Below, one piece after another: positions 54,407 to 62,223 of a stretch of 64,000 nt of DNA. The stretch comes from Nocardiaceae bacterium (lineage in GTDB: Bacteria; Actinomycetota; Actinomycetes; Mycobacteriales; Mycobacteriaceae). Both the position numbers and the translations under genes were made by a program. The notes below the pieces were generated by a model. The model ran no database searches. It worked only from the letters and a program-made list of their open reading frames with translations, and had not been told where the DNA came from. Where the stretch lies: NCBI GenBank assembly GCA_021372355.1, contig JAJFUQ010000059.1, positions 1-64,000 on the forward strand, given 5' to 3'. Positions within the stretch are counted from its first letter, which is position 1, and the number at the start of each line of letters is the position of its first letter.

Positions 54407-55975
54407 ATGGTTGATGCATTGTCCGAGCTCGCGGTGTCGTGCGCCCAGAAGTCGACGGTCAGCGAGATCCTCGCCGCAGCCCTCCCCCTCCTGCAGGAAC
54501 TCACCGGCGGTGGGGCGATCCGCTGGACGTCGGATCCGGATTCAGGTCATGCGCTGCCAGGAAATACCGGGACGCTCGTTCTGACGGCCGAGGAGACCGA
54601 ACAGCTGACTCCAGCGCTGGCGATCCTCGACAACGCGATCGCCCGCGCGCACGCCCAAACCGCTCTCGCCGATCTCGAGGAGCGCATGAACAATGCGCAG
54701 AGCCTGGCCAACATGGGCGACTACGACTGGCATATCGCCTCGAACACGAATCGTTGGTCCGACCAGCTGTATCGGATCTACGGACAGGCACCGCAGTCGT
54801 TCAATGCGTCCTACGACCGCTTCCTGTCGTTCATCCACCCAGATGACCGCGAGCGCATCCAGGCAATCCACCAGCAGGCGTACGCAACCGGCGAGCCGTA
54901 CGAGATGATCGAGCGCATCGTTCGCGAGGACGGCAAGGTGCGCTATCTCGCGTCGAACGGTCAAGTGCTGCATGACGCCACGGGAACGCCCGAGCGGATG
55001 CGCGGAACCTGCATCGACATCACCGATCGGGTTCGGGCCGAGGAAACCTTCCGCAGTCTCGTGGAAACCAGCCCGGACGCGATCCTCGTCCTCGACCACG
55101 CCGGGTCGATCCTCGAGGTGAACGGGCACGCGTCGACGTTGCTTGGCGAACCCCTCATCGGGCGCGCCGCCGCCGACCTTCGGCTCGTTGCCGGTGAAGG
55201 GGTTGCTACTTTCACGGTCACGGGCGAACCCCTGCGGCTCGACATCACCACCGCAAACCTCAGCGATATCGGAGAAGGTTGCCGGCGGGCGATGTTCCTG
55301 CGGGACGCGACGGCACGCATCGAACGCGAGCAACTCGCCGCCCAGCTGCGCGAAATTCAGGTTCGCCGGCGCCAAGCACTCGAAGTCAACGACAACATCG
55401 TCCAAGGACTGGTCGCGGCCGTCCTCGCGATGAACCACAACCCTGGAATGGCGAAGTCCTACATGGAAACCACCCTGGCTGCCGCCCGTCGCTTGATGGA
55501 CGACTGGCTGGAACCGCTCAGCGGCGAAGACCTCCGCCCCGGCGACCTGATTCGCCGATCCCCCTCGACTCTCGTCATCGAGCAGGCCGCGCCGACGATC
55601 ACGTCACTTCGCCCGCGCATCCTGATCGTCGACGACAACGGCGTGGTGCGGAATCTGATGCGGCTCGAGATCGAGAGTCTGCACAATTACGAGATCGTCG
55701 GCGAGGCCGCCGACGGTGAGGAAGCGGTCGCGCGAACGATCGCACTCAAGCCGGACGTCGTGCTGCTCGATCTCGCAATGCCAACGATGGACGGACTGCA
55801 GGCGCTCCCGCTGATCCGCGCGGCGTCGCCGGCTGTCCGGGTGATCGTGCTGTCCGGCTTCGACTCGCGTTCGATGGCCGAGAAGGCGCTCGAGGCGGGT
55901 GCGGACCGCTACCTCGAGAAGGGATTCGAGATGGACCTCGGCATCGTCATCGACGAGGTTCTCGGCGCGGCTTAG
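54407..55975 (+). CDS. PAS-PAS-receiver protein without kinase domain
   Basis: A 522-residue multi-domain signalling protein. An N-terminal GAF-like part (~1-95) is followed by PAS 1 (~100-205, GDYDWHIASNTNRWSDQLYR and FIHPDDRERIQ), PAS 2 (~210-315, LVETSPDAILVLDHAGSILE) and a helix whose sequence (LEVNDNIVQGLVAAVLAMN) mimics a kinase dimerization helix but has Asn where the phospho-accepting His would be. No HATPase domain follows. Instead comes a receiver domain (~400-522; ILIVDDN, VLLDLAMPTMDG with the Asp, VLSGF, YLEKG with the Lys). ATG 54407 has GGAGG upstream. It probably transmits a signal by phosphorylation from another kinase. Confidence 0.85.
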   Translation: MVDALSELAVSCAQKSTVSEILAAALPLLQELTGGGAIRWTSDPDSGHALPGNTGTLVLTAEETEQLTPALAILDNAIARAHAQTALADLEERMNNAQSLANMGDYDWHIASNTNRWSDQLYRIYGQAPQSFNASYDRFLSFIHPDDRERIQAIHQQAYATGEPYEMIERIVREDGKVRYLASNGQVLHDATGTPERMRGTCIDITDRVRAEETFRSLVETSPDAILVLDHAGSILEVNGHASTLLGEPLIGRAAADLRLVAGEGVATFTVTGEPLRLDITTANLSDIGEGCRRAMFLRDATARIEREQLAAQLREIQVRRRQALEVNDNIVQGLVAAVLAMNHNPGMAKSYMETTLAAARRLMDDWLEPLSGEDLRPGDLIRRSPSTLVIEQAAPTITSLRPRILIVDDNGVVRNLMRLEIESLHNYEIVGEAADGEEAVARTIALKPDVVLLDLAMPTMDGLQALPLIRAASPAVRVIVLSGFDSRSMAEKALEAGADRYLEKGFEMDLGIVIDEVLGAA

Positions 55976-57000
55976 CCGGTTCTCGGCAGCCGAACAACCT
56001 GCCCGGCATACGCCAGTCCGGCACCGAACCCGAGCACGAGGGCGATATCGCCAGGCTTCGACTCTCCCGATCGCAGCAACTGTTCCATCGCGAGCGGAAT
56101 CGACGCAGCACTCGTGTTGCCCGTCGTCGCGATGTCCCGGGCCACGGCAACGCGATCCGGCAATCCGAGCACCTTTGCCAGCGCATCCGTGATCCGGCTG
56201 TTCGCCTGATGCGGCACGAACGCGTCGAGGTCGTCAACGGTCACGCCCGCGAGGTCGAGGGCGTTCCGACAACCCTTTTCGAGGTTGGTGACGGCCCAGC
56301 GGAACACCGCGCTTCCGTTCATGCGGATGTACGGACGCACCGAATCAGACCCGAGCTCATCGACCTCGGCGAAGTACTGGGCGAAGTCTTTGTCCTGTTT
56401 GATGGCACTGGTCTGACTTCCGTCCGAACCCCACGAAACCGGTCCGATGCCCTCGGTCTCCGACGGTCCGACCACGACCGCGCCAGAGCCGTCCGCGAAG
56501 ATGAACGCGCACGTCCGGTCTGACGGATCGAGCAGATCCGAGAGCCGCTCGGTGCCGATGACCAGCACATGACGCGCCTGACCAGCGCGAACCTGATTGG
56601 CCGCATTCGCGAGTGCATAGCAGAACCCCGCACAACCAGCCGAGACGTCGAAAGCTGCAGTGTCCTGCATGCCGAGTTCCGTCGCGACGATTGCACCCGC
56701 CGAGGGCCCCAGCACCATCTGCGACGACGTCGCCAGAATGACGAGATCGATCTGATCGGGCGCGAGTTCGGCTGCCTTCAAGGCCCCTCGAGCCGCAGCC
56801 GTGCTCATCGCGACGATCGACTCGTCAGGCTCAGCCCAACGACGGGCTTCGATGCCGGATCTGGTCTTGATCCATTCATCGCTGGAGTCGATGCGATCGA
56901 CGATCTCCGCGTTCGGAACCACGCGACGGGGACGGTAGGAGCCGAGGCCCAGGATGGCGGCGTGCCTGACGGGAGTCGCGGTGGCGATGTCGATGGTCAT
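55972..57000 (-). CDS. Beta-ketoacyl-ACP synthase III (FabH-like)
   Basis: A 342-residue thiolase-fold synthase with an intact Cys-His-Asn triad: Cys in DVSAGCAGFCYAL, His in VPHQANSRI, Asn in TTGNTSAASIPLAME. LGLGSYRPRRVVPNAEI and WIKTRSGI are the standard N-terminal motifs. It condenses an acyl-CoA with malonyl-ACP or forms a similar ester. ATG 57000 has GAGGA upstream. It is not in a fatty-acid-synthesis cluster but is divergent from a TetR gene with two operators between them, so its expression is conditional. It converges on the PAS-receiver gene with a 4-base overlap. Confidence 0.9.
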   Translation of the reverse strand: MTIDIATATPVRHAAILGLGSYRPRRVVPNAEIVDRIDSSDEWIKTRSGIEARRWAEPDESIVAMSTAAARGALKAAELAPDQIDLVILATSSQMVLGPSAGAIVATELGMQDTAAFDVSAGCAGFCYALANAANQVRAGQARHVLVIGTERLSDLLDPSDRTCAFIFADGSGAVVVGPSETEGIGPVSWGSDGSQTSAIKQDKDFAQYFAEVDELGSDSVRPYIRMNGSAVFRWAVTNLEKGCRNALDLAGVTVDDLDAFVPHQANSRITDALAKVLGLPDRVAVARDIATTGNTSAASIPLAMEQLLRSGESKPGDIALVLGFGAGLAYAGQVVRLPRTG

Positions 57001-57014
57001 GACGTCCTCTCAAA

Positions 57015-57065
57015 GTGAACCGATCGGTTCACATACCTCAGGTATAACATGTACCGATCGGTTCA
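57015..57065. promoter_or_regulatory. Twin palindromic TetR operators between fabH-like and TetR genes
   Basis: GTGAACCGATCGGTTCAC at 57015-57032 is a perfect 18-base palindrome. TGTACCGATCGGTTCA at 57050-57065 repeats its core with one mismatch. The first lies 15 bases before the fabH-like ATG on the minus strand, the second 24 bases before the TetR ATG. Their position implies repression of both genes by the TetR protein. Confidence 0.8.
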
Positions 57066-57088
57066 ACAAGGCCACGGAGGGTAAACAG

Positions 57089-57676
57089 ATGACGGCTGGT
57101 CCGCGGGGGCGGCTCATCGCAAGCACCATCGCGACCGTGCGGGAGCACGGTGTTCACGCGGCGGCCCTCAGCGAGCTACTCAAGCGGAGCAACGCGTCCA
57201 AGAACTCGCTCTACCAGCACTTTCCGGCCGGAAAAAGCGAACTCGTCGAGACCGCGTCGCGAATCGTCGCGCGCCTGGTCGAGTCACACGTCGCAAAGTG
57301 CGCGGACAGTCTCGCGTCCGCCGAATCCGTCGAGTCCTGGCTCGACGAGCTGTTCAGCTTCTGGCGGAGCCCGCTGGAGACCAGCGACTTTCGCGAAGGG
57401 TCGTTCATGATGGCGGCCGCCCTCGACGAACTCGACCCCGCGGTTCAAGCCGTCGCCGGCGAAGCTTTCCAGGACTGGATTTCCCGACTGGCCACCGGGC
57501 TCATCGAAGCGGGCGTGGGCGCACACTCAGCCGAGTCGATCGCCAGCCTGCTGCTCTCGGTGATCGAAGGAGTGATCGTCCAGAGTCGAGCCACGAAGTC
57601 GACGCGCGCGTTCGACGACGCGCGCACTCACCTGGCGACGCTCCTGCGCGCGAACGGGGTCAGTGACCGACCGTAA
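57089..57676 (+). CDS. TetR-family regulator (LmrA/YxaF-like)
   Basis: A 195-residue TetR protein with LSELLKRSNASKNSLYQHFP followed by AGKSELVE, the HTH form seen in LmrA/YxaF-type regulators, and a helical effector domain (LDELFSFWRSPLETSDF). ATG 57089 has GGAGG upstream. Two palindromes separate it from the FabH-like gene, which is its likely target. It overlaps the convergent NAD(P)-binding protein gene by 17 bases. Confidence 0.87.
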   Translation: MTAGPRGRLIASTIATVREHGVHAAALSELLKRSNASKNSLYQHFPAGKSELVETASRIVARLVESHVAKCADSLASAESVESWLDELFSFWRSPLETSDFREGSFMMAAALDELDPAVQAVAGEAFQDWISRLATGLIEAGVGAHSAESIASLLLSVIEGVIVQSRATKSTRAFDDARTHLATLLRANGVSDRP

Positions 57677-58292
57677 AGCGCTCGCGACGGTGCTTCGGCT
57701 CGGCAATCTCGTCGACGAAGGCCAGTGCAAAATCGGTGCCCGAAATCTCGGACATCCCATCGTCCTTGACCACGAGCACATCCCCGCCGATGCGGTACTT
57801 CCCGGTGGTTTCACCGGGCGCGAACCGCCCGAACAGCGCCGGCGGACTCACGACGAACCAATCAAGAGAAGTGGTGTCCGCCCGCAGTGCCGCCAGGACG
57901 TCGACCAACGCCTGAGCCTCCGCCTTCCACGCCTCATGAAAGTCCGGGGTATCGATCAGGCGTGGCCCGCCGGGCGAGACGAGCGAGCTACCGGCGCCCC
58001 CCATGAATCCAAGCCGGGTGCCGTGCGCTCGGGCCGTTGCCACGAGGGCAGGCAGAGCGGCCGGCACTTGCTTGGAGGGGGCGATCGCCACGACAACCAC
58101 GTCGTTGTCACGGGCGAGCTTGTCCACAAAGGTGACGTCGTCGATGGCACCCTCTACGTAGGTCACGCCGTCGACCGGTTCCTCGGGAGTCTTGCGGGCC
58201 ACTGCCGTGACCTCGAAACCGCGCTTTGCAGCCTCGCTCGCAATGTGCGCGCCGGCATAGCCGGTGCCGCCCCAGATACCGATCTTCGTCAT
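57660..58292 (-). CDS. NAD(P)H-binding epimerase-like protein
   Basis: A 210-residue Rossmann-fold protein of the atypical SDR (NmrA/YwnB-like) type: KIGIWGGTGYAGAHIASEAA is the GxxGxxG nucleotide motif, FEVTAVARKTPEE follows strand 2, and GFMGGAGSSLVSPGG and FVVSPPALFGRFAPGETTGK are family segments. The usual YxxxK is absent, so it may sense the redox state or act as a reductase. ATG 58292 has GAGGAG upstream. It converges on the TetR gene. Confidence 0.85.
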   Translation of the reverse strand: MTKIGIWGGTGYAGAHIASEAAKRGFEVTAVARKTPEEPVDGVTYVEGAIDDVTFVDKLARDNDVVVVAIAPSKQVPAALPALVATARAHGTRLGFMGGAGSSLVSPGGPRLIDTPDFHEAWKAEAQALVDVLAALRADTTSLDWFVVSPPALFGRFAPGETTGKYRIGGDVLVVKDDGMSEISGTDFALAFVDEIAEPKHRRERFTVGH

Positions 58293-58368
58293 GACCAAAC
58301 TCCTCGAGGACTTGTACGTCTACCTTGGCCGAACATGACTCGCCGCGTTGGTATTCCGCGGGCGATGG

Positions 58369-58578
58369 TCACTCTTTGGAAGACCGGCGACCGTTCGTCA
58401 ACCAGCCGAGCGACGAGAAGATTCGCACAAACGAATCGAACACGCGCGGCACATCCTCACGCCGCGCCCGCAGCAACGCCGTGATCGTCACGATCACGAC
58501 GAGTGCCACCACTATCAACACCGTCCACGAAGCTCCGCCGACGGAAACACCGACGGCCAGGAGCGCCTTGTTGCTCAG
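58369..58578 (-). CDS. 69-residue single-pass membrane protein (probable CTG start)
   Basis: A small protein on the minus strand. GGAGG (58584-58588 complement) precedes a CTG codon at 58578 by five bases; no ATG, GTG or TTG fits as well in this frame. The product starts SNKALLAVGVSVGGASW, has one hydrophobic helix (~18-36, VLIVVALVVIVTITALL), then RARR and a ~30-residue cytoplasmic tail (EDVPRVFDSFVRIFSSLGWL). Codon third positions are GC-rich as in neighbouring genes. A TAGAAT -10 and a perfect LexA box lie directly upstream, so it is probably SOS-induced. Small SOS membrane proteins in other bacteria block cell division; that role here is inference. Confidence 0.6.
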   Translation of the reverse strand: MSNKALLAVGVSVGGASWTVLIVVALVVIVTITALLRARREDVPRVFDSFVRIFSSLGWLTNGRRSSKE

Positions 58579-58610
58579 GGATACCTCCTCACATCAATCG
58601 AACAAGATCG

Positions 58611-58616
58611 ATTCTA
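58611..58616 (-). promoter_or_regulatory. -10 element TAGAAT of the small membrane protein gene
   Basis: TAGAAT reads on the minus strand directly next to the LexA box; the 17 bases upstream of it (58617-58633) are almost entirely the LexA box. Transcription would begin near 58604, leaving a leader of about 25 bases carrying GGAGG. Confidence 0.5.
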
Positions 58617-58617
58617 A

Positions 58618-58633
58618 TCGAACACATGTTCGA
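58618..58633. promoter_or_regulatory. LexA (SOS) box, mycobacterial type
   Basis: TCGAACACATGTTCGA matches the mycobacterial SOS consensus TCGAAC-N4-GTTCGA at every fixed position. It lies 40 bases upstream of the small membrane protein start on one side and 48 bases before the peptidase GTG on the other, so LexA could control either or both. Confidence 0.85.
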
Positions 58634-58680
58634 ACGATACGGTTTCGAAGAGCCTTCCCCCGTCCTGCAAGAATGACCAG

Positions 58681-60678
58681 GTGACGGACGATCCCTACCT
58701 CTGGCTCGAAGACATCACCGCAGACGCGGCCCTCGATTTCGCACGGGAACGCAACGCGGTGGTCGACGCGAAGTTCGGCAATCCAGCACTCCGGGACCAG
58801 ATCCTCGACCTGCTCAACACCGACACCCGCATCCCCTACCCGACCCGCCGGGGCGAGTGGCTGTACAACTTCTGGCGAGACGCCGACCACGAACGCGGGA
58901 TCTGGCGCCGCACCTCGTTCGAGGAGTACCGCAAGCCCGATCCCGAATGGGACGTCATCCTCGACGTCGACGCCCTCGCTGCTGCCGACGACGAGAACTG
59001 GGTGTGGGCCGGTGCCGCGGTCCTTCGTCCGTCGCAATCGCGCGCACTGCTCCACCTGTCGCGCGGTGGCGGCGACGCCATCGTCGTCCGCGAATTCGAT
59101 ATCGAGACAAGATCATTCGTCGATGACGGGTTCAATGTTCCGGAGGCCAAGACCCGGATCAGCTGGATCGACGCGGACACCGTCTACATCGGCTCCGACT
59201 TCGGCGAGGGATCGCTCACCGACTCGGGTTATCCCCGTTTGGCGAAGAAGTGGCATCGCGGGATCCCGCTCACACACGCCGAGACAGTCTTCGAAGCCGA
59301 ATCGTCGGACGTGTCCTGCAGCGCCGGCTACGACCGCACACCGGGTTACGAATCGCACTATGTCGTCCGGTCGAGCGACTTCTTCAACTCGGACATCTAC
59401 CTCATCACCGATGCCGGGCTGACCAAGCTCGATGTTCCCACGGACGCGAGCGTCGACTGGCACAAGGACTGGATGACGGTCCGACCCAAGACCGCGTGGA
59501 CCGTCGGCGGGCGCACGTTCGACGAAGGCAGCCTCGTCGTCACCCGACTCAGCGAATTCCTCGCCGGCAAGCGCGAGTTCGAAGTTCTGTTCGCACCGGA
59601 CCCGCATACCTCGTACGCGGGCTCCGGCTGGACCGCGAACCATCTTCTGCTCACCACGCTGCACGACGTCCACACCCAGCTGCATGTGTGCACGCCCGGC
59701 GAAAACGGCTGGAGCGTCGAGGCGATGCCCACCGGCGAACGTATGACGACGACCTCGATCGCAGGTCTCGATCCTCTCGACGGCGGTGACGAGTTCCTGC
59801 TGCAATCCACCGGATTCACGCTGCCGCCGGCATTGTTCGAATCCGCGGTCGGAGCCGAGCCGAGACTGCTCAAGCAGTCCCCCGAGTTCTTCGACGCGAC
59901 CGGAATGGTGACCGAGCAGTTCTTCGCGATCTCCGACGACGGCACCGAGGTGCCCTACTTCGTCACCCGAAAGGCCGGGATCTCCGGCCCCACGGTCATG
60001 AGCGGCTACGGCGGATTCGAGAATTCACTGGTACCGGCCTACACCGGGATCAGCGGCGTCGCCTGGCTCTCGAAGGGTGGAATCAGCGTCACCGCGAACA
60101 TCCGCGGTGGCGGCGAGTACGGCCCGAATTGGCACAACCAAGCGCGGCGCGAAGGTCGCCACCTCGCCTTCGAGGACTTCGCAGCGGTTGCGAAAGATCT
60201 TGTCGCACGAGGCATCACCACCCACGCGCAGCTGGGTGCGTCCGGCGGCAGCAACGGCGGGTTGCTCATCGGTGTGATGCTGACGCGCTACCCCGAACTG
60301 TTCGGCGCACTGGTCTGCCGGGTCCCGCTCCTGGACATGCGCAGGTACCACAAGCTTCTCGCCGGAGCGTCGTGGATCGGCGAGTACGGCGACCCGGACA
60401 ACCCCGATGACTGGAAGTTCCTCAGCGAATACTCGCCGTATCAGCATGTCGTCGCCGACCGCACCTACCCGCCCGTGCTCATGACAACGTCGACCCGCGA
60501 CGACCGCGTCCACCCGGGCCACGCGCGGAAGATGGTCGCGCGACTCGAGGAGACCGGTCACGAGATCTGGTACTACGAGAACATCGAAGGCGGTCACGGC
60601 GGTGCCGCCAACAACGAGCAGGCCGCGTATTCCTCCGCACTGGCCTTCGAGTTCTTCGAGCAGAAACTGGGGTTGTAG
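58681..60678 (+). CDS. Prolyl oligopeptidase family (S9A) peptidase
   Basis: A 665-residue cytosolic serine peptidase: an N-terminal beta-propeller region (~70-400) and a C-terminal alpha/beta hydrolase domain. GASGGSNGGLLIG has the nucleophilic serine (near residue 522), STRDDRVHPGHA the Asp, and EGGHGGAANNEQAA the His; SVTANIRGGGEYGPNWH is the S9A oxyanion region. It cleaves short peptides after proline or similar residues. GTG 58681 has no clear RBS. A LexA box stands 48 bases upstream, so damage control of a peptidase is possible but the box may serve only the divergent small gene. Confidence 0.93.
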   Translation: MTDDPYLWLEDITADAALDFARERNAVVDAKFGNPALRDQILDLLNTDTRIPYPTRRGEWLYNFWRDADHERGIWRRTSFEEYRKPDPEWDVILDVDALAAADDENWVWAGAAVLRPSQSRALLHLSRGGGDAIVVREFDIETRSFVDDGFNVPEAKTRISWIDADTVYIGSDFGEGSLTDSGYPRLAKKWHRGIPLTHAETVFEAESSDVSCSAGYDRTPGYESHYVVRSSDFFNSDIYLITDAGLTKLDVPTDASVDWHKDWMTVRPKTAWTVGGRTFDEGSLVVTRLSEFLAGKREFEVLFAPDPHTSYAGSGWTANHLLLTTLHDVHTQLHVCTPGENGWSVEAMPTGERMTTTSIAGLDPLDGGDEFLLQSTGFTLPPALFESAVGAEPRLLKQSPEFFDATGMVTEQFFAISDDGTEVPYFVTRKAGISGPTVMSGYGGFENSLVPAYTGISGVAWLSKGGISVTANIRGGGEYGPNWHNQARREGRHLAFEDFAAVAKDLVARGITTHAQLGASGGSNGGLLIGVMLTRYPELFGALVCRVPLLDMRRYHKLLAGASWIGEYGDPDNPDDWKFLSEYSPYQHVVADRTYPPVLMTTSTRDDRVHPGHARKMVARLEETGHEIWYYENIEGGHGGAANNEQAAYSSALAFEFFEQKLGL

Positions 60679-61527
60679 CTACCGGTCGCGAATCCACTTT
60701 TCGACCCGGTCCGCGAGGAGCCCGGGGTCCCGAATCCAGCCGTTGTGCCCAGTCGGCGAGGGCAGATTCCAGCGCGTCACTTCCGAACCGGTCAACTTGC
60801 CCGCCAGATGCTCGACCGACGCCGGCGGTGAGTAGTCGTCTTCGGCGAGGGTGATCGACAGGACCGGCGCCGTGATCTTGCTGATCCGGGTCTCGTAGTC
60901 GATGTCTGCACCCGTAGGAACGAATCGTCCGGTGCGTGCCAGCCGAGCCCAGTCCGCGATGAGCACTTTCGACTGCTTGCCGAACCCGCCCACGAGATCC
61001 GGCCAGTAGCCGCGCATCTGGGACGCCAGTGACATCACCGTGCTGCCGGCGAGAATTCCCGGCGACATCACGCCACTGCGGCCCTTGTAGTACGGCGTTC
61101 CGGCGCCGACGAGCACGATCCCACCGAGGTGCGGATTGCGTGCCGCGTAGAGAACGCTCAGCTGCCCGCCCATGCTGTGGCCGAGAAGGAACGGCGTCCG
61201 GCCAGGAAATCGCTCCAAAGCCGCCTGAATGATCGCCGGGATGTCGACCGCGGCGATGTCGTGATAACCGAAAACGCTGTTCGAGTGCGGTTTCGGCTGA
61301 CAGTCGCCCTGGCCGCGTAGTTCGCCGACTGCGACGTCGAACCCACGCTCGGCGAACGCTCCCGCCACGATGGCGTAGTACCGCCCGCCGACGCCCATCC
61401 CCGGCATGATCACGATGACCGGCTCGATGACATCCGGCGAAGAGCGTTCTGCGTGCGTCCTCTTGGCCGCCAGCAAGCGAACCGGAACCACGGTCCCATC
61501 GGGCATCTGCGTCGCGACGGTCTCCAT
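60679..61527 (-). CDS. Alpha/beta hydrolase (monoacylglycerol-lipase-like)
   Basis: A 282-residue alpha/beta hydrolase with VIVIMPGMGVGGRYYAIVAG as the N-terminal strand/oxyanion region, FLLGHSMGGQLSVLYAARNP with the serine nucleophile, ITLAEDDYSPPASVEHL with the probable Asp and PTGHNGWIRDP with the His. ELRGQGDCQPKP resembles the 'RGHG' loop of the serine-aminopeptidase/monoacylglycerol lipase group. ATG 61527 has AGAGG upstream. Its stop abuts that of the oligopeptidase gene with no gap. Substrate unknown. Confidence 0.87.
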   Translation of the reverse strand: METVATQMPDGTVVPVRLLAAKRTHAERSSPDVIEPVIVIMPGMGVGGRYYAIVAGAFAERGFDVAVGELRGQGDCQPKPHSNSVFGYHDIAAVDIPAIIQAALERFPGRTPFLLGHSMGGQLSVLYAARNPHLGGIVLVGAGTPYYKGRSGVMSPGILAGSTVMSLASQMRGYWPDLVGGFGKQSKVLIADWARLARTGRFVPTGADIDYETRISKITAPVLSITLAEDDYSPPASVEHLAGKLTGSEVTRWNLPSPTGHNGWIRDPGLLADRVEKWIRDR

Positions 61528-61545
61528 GTCCCAATCCTCTCTCGC

Positions 61546-62223
61546 TCAGGGCTCGAAGCGGTATCCCATTCCCGCCTCCGTGATGAGGTGACGCGGGTGG
61601 CTGGGGTCCAGTTCAAGCTTGCGCCGCAACTGTGCGAGATAGATCCGCAGGTAGTGGGTCTCGCTGTGATACGTCGGACCCCACACCTCGGTGAGCAATT
61701 GTTTCTGCGCCACGAGCTTTCGCGGGTTGCGCACAAGGATCTCGAGCACTTCCCACTCCGTGGGGGTCAGGTGAACCTCCGCGCCGTCACGGGTGACCTT
61801 CTTCGCCGCGAGATCGACGGTGAACGAATCCGTTTCGACGACAGGCTCGTCCGAGTGCTGCACCTGCGACCGCCGAACGGCGGCCCGAAGCCGCGCGAGA
61901 AGTTCATCCATTCCGAACGGCTTGGTGACGTAGTCGTCCGCCCCGGCGTCGAGCGCGTCGACCTTCCGGATCGACTCGGAACGTGCCGACAGCACGATGA
62001 TCGGCACCGCACTCCAGCCGCGGATTCCGGCAATAACCTCGACGCCGTCGATGTCGGGCAGGCCGAGATCCAGGATGACGACGTCCGGTTTTCGGTCGGC
62101 GACCTGAGCCAGTGCACGCTTTCCCGAATCCGCGGTGATCACGTCGTAGCCGCGTGCGGTCAGGTTGATTCGCAACGCGCGCAGGATCTGTGGCTCGTCG
62201 TCGACGATCAGCACGGTGGTCAT
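61546..62223 (-). CDS. kdpE: KdpE-type response regulator
   Basis: A 225-residue OmpR-family regulator: receiver domain ~1-120 (LIVDDEPQILRALRINLTAR, VVILDLGLPDIDG with the phospho-accepting Asp, TKPFGM with the Lys) and a winged HTH ~130-225 (VHLTPTEWEVLEILVRNPRK, LLTEVWGPTYHSETHYLRIY). The C-terminal LITEAGMGYRFEP is typical of KdpE. It should activate the high-affinity potassium ATPase KdpFABC, whose genes are not in the window. ATG 62223 overlaps the kdpD stop by 4 bases, so KdpD and KdpE are coupled. Confidence 0.93.
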   Translation of the reverse strand: MTTVLIVDDEPQILRALRINLTARGYDVITADSGKRALAQVADRKPDVVILDLGLPDIDGVEVIAGIRGWSAVPIIVLSARSESIRKVDALDAGADDYVTKPFGMDELLARLRAAVRRSQVQHSDEPVVETDSFTVDLAAKKVTRDGAEVHLTPTEWEVLEILVRNPRKLVAQKQLLTEVWGPTYHSETHYLRIYLAQLRRKLELDPSHPRHLITEAGMGYRFEP

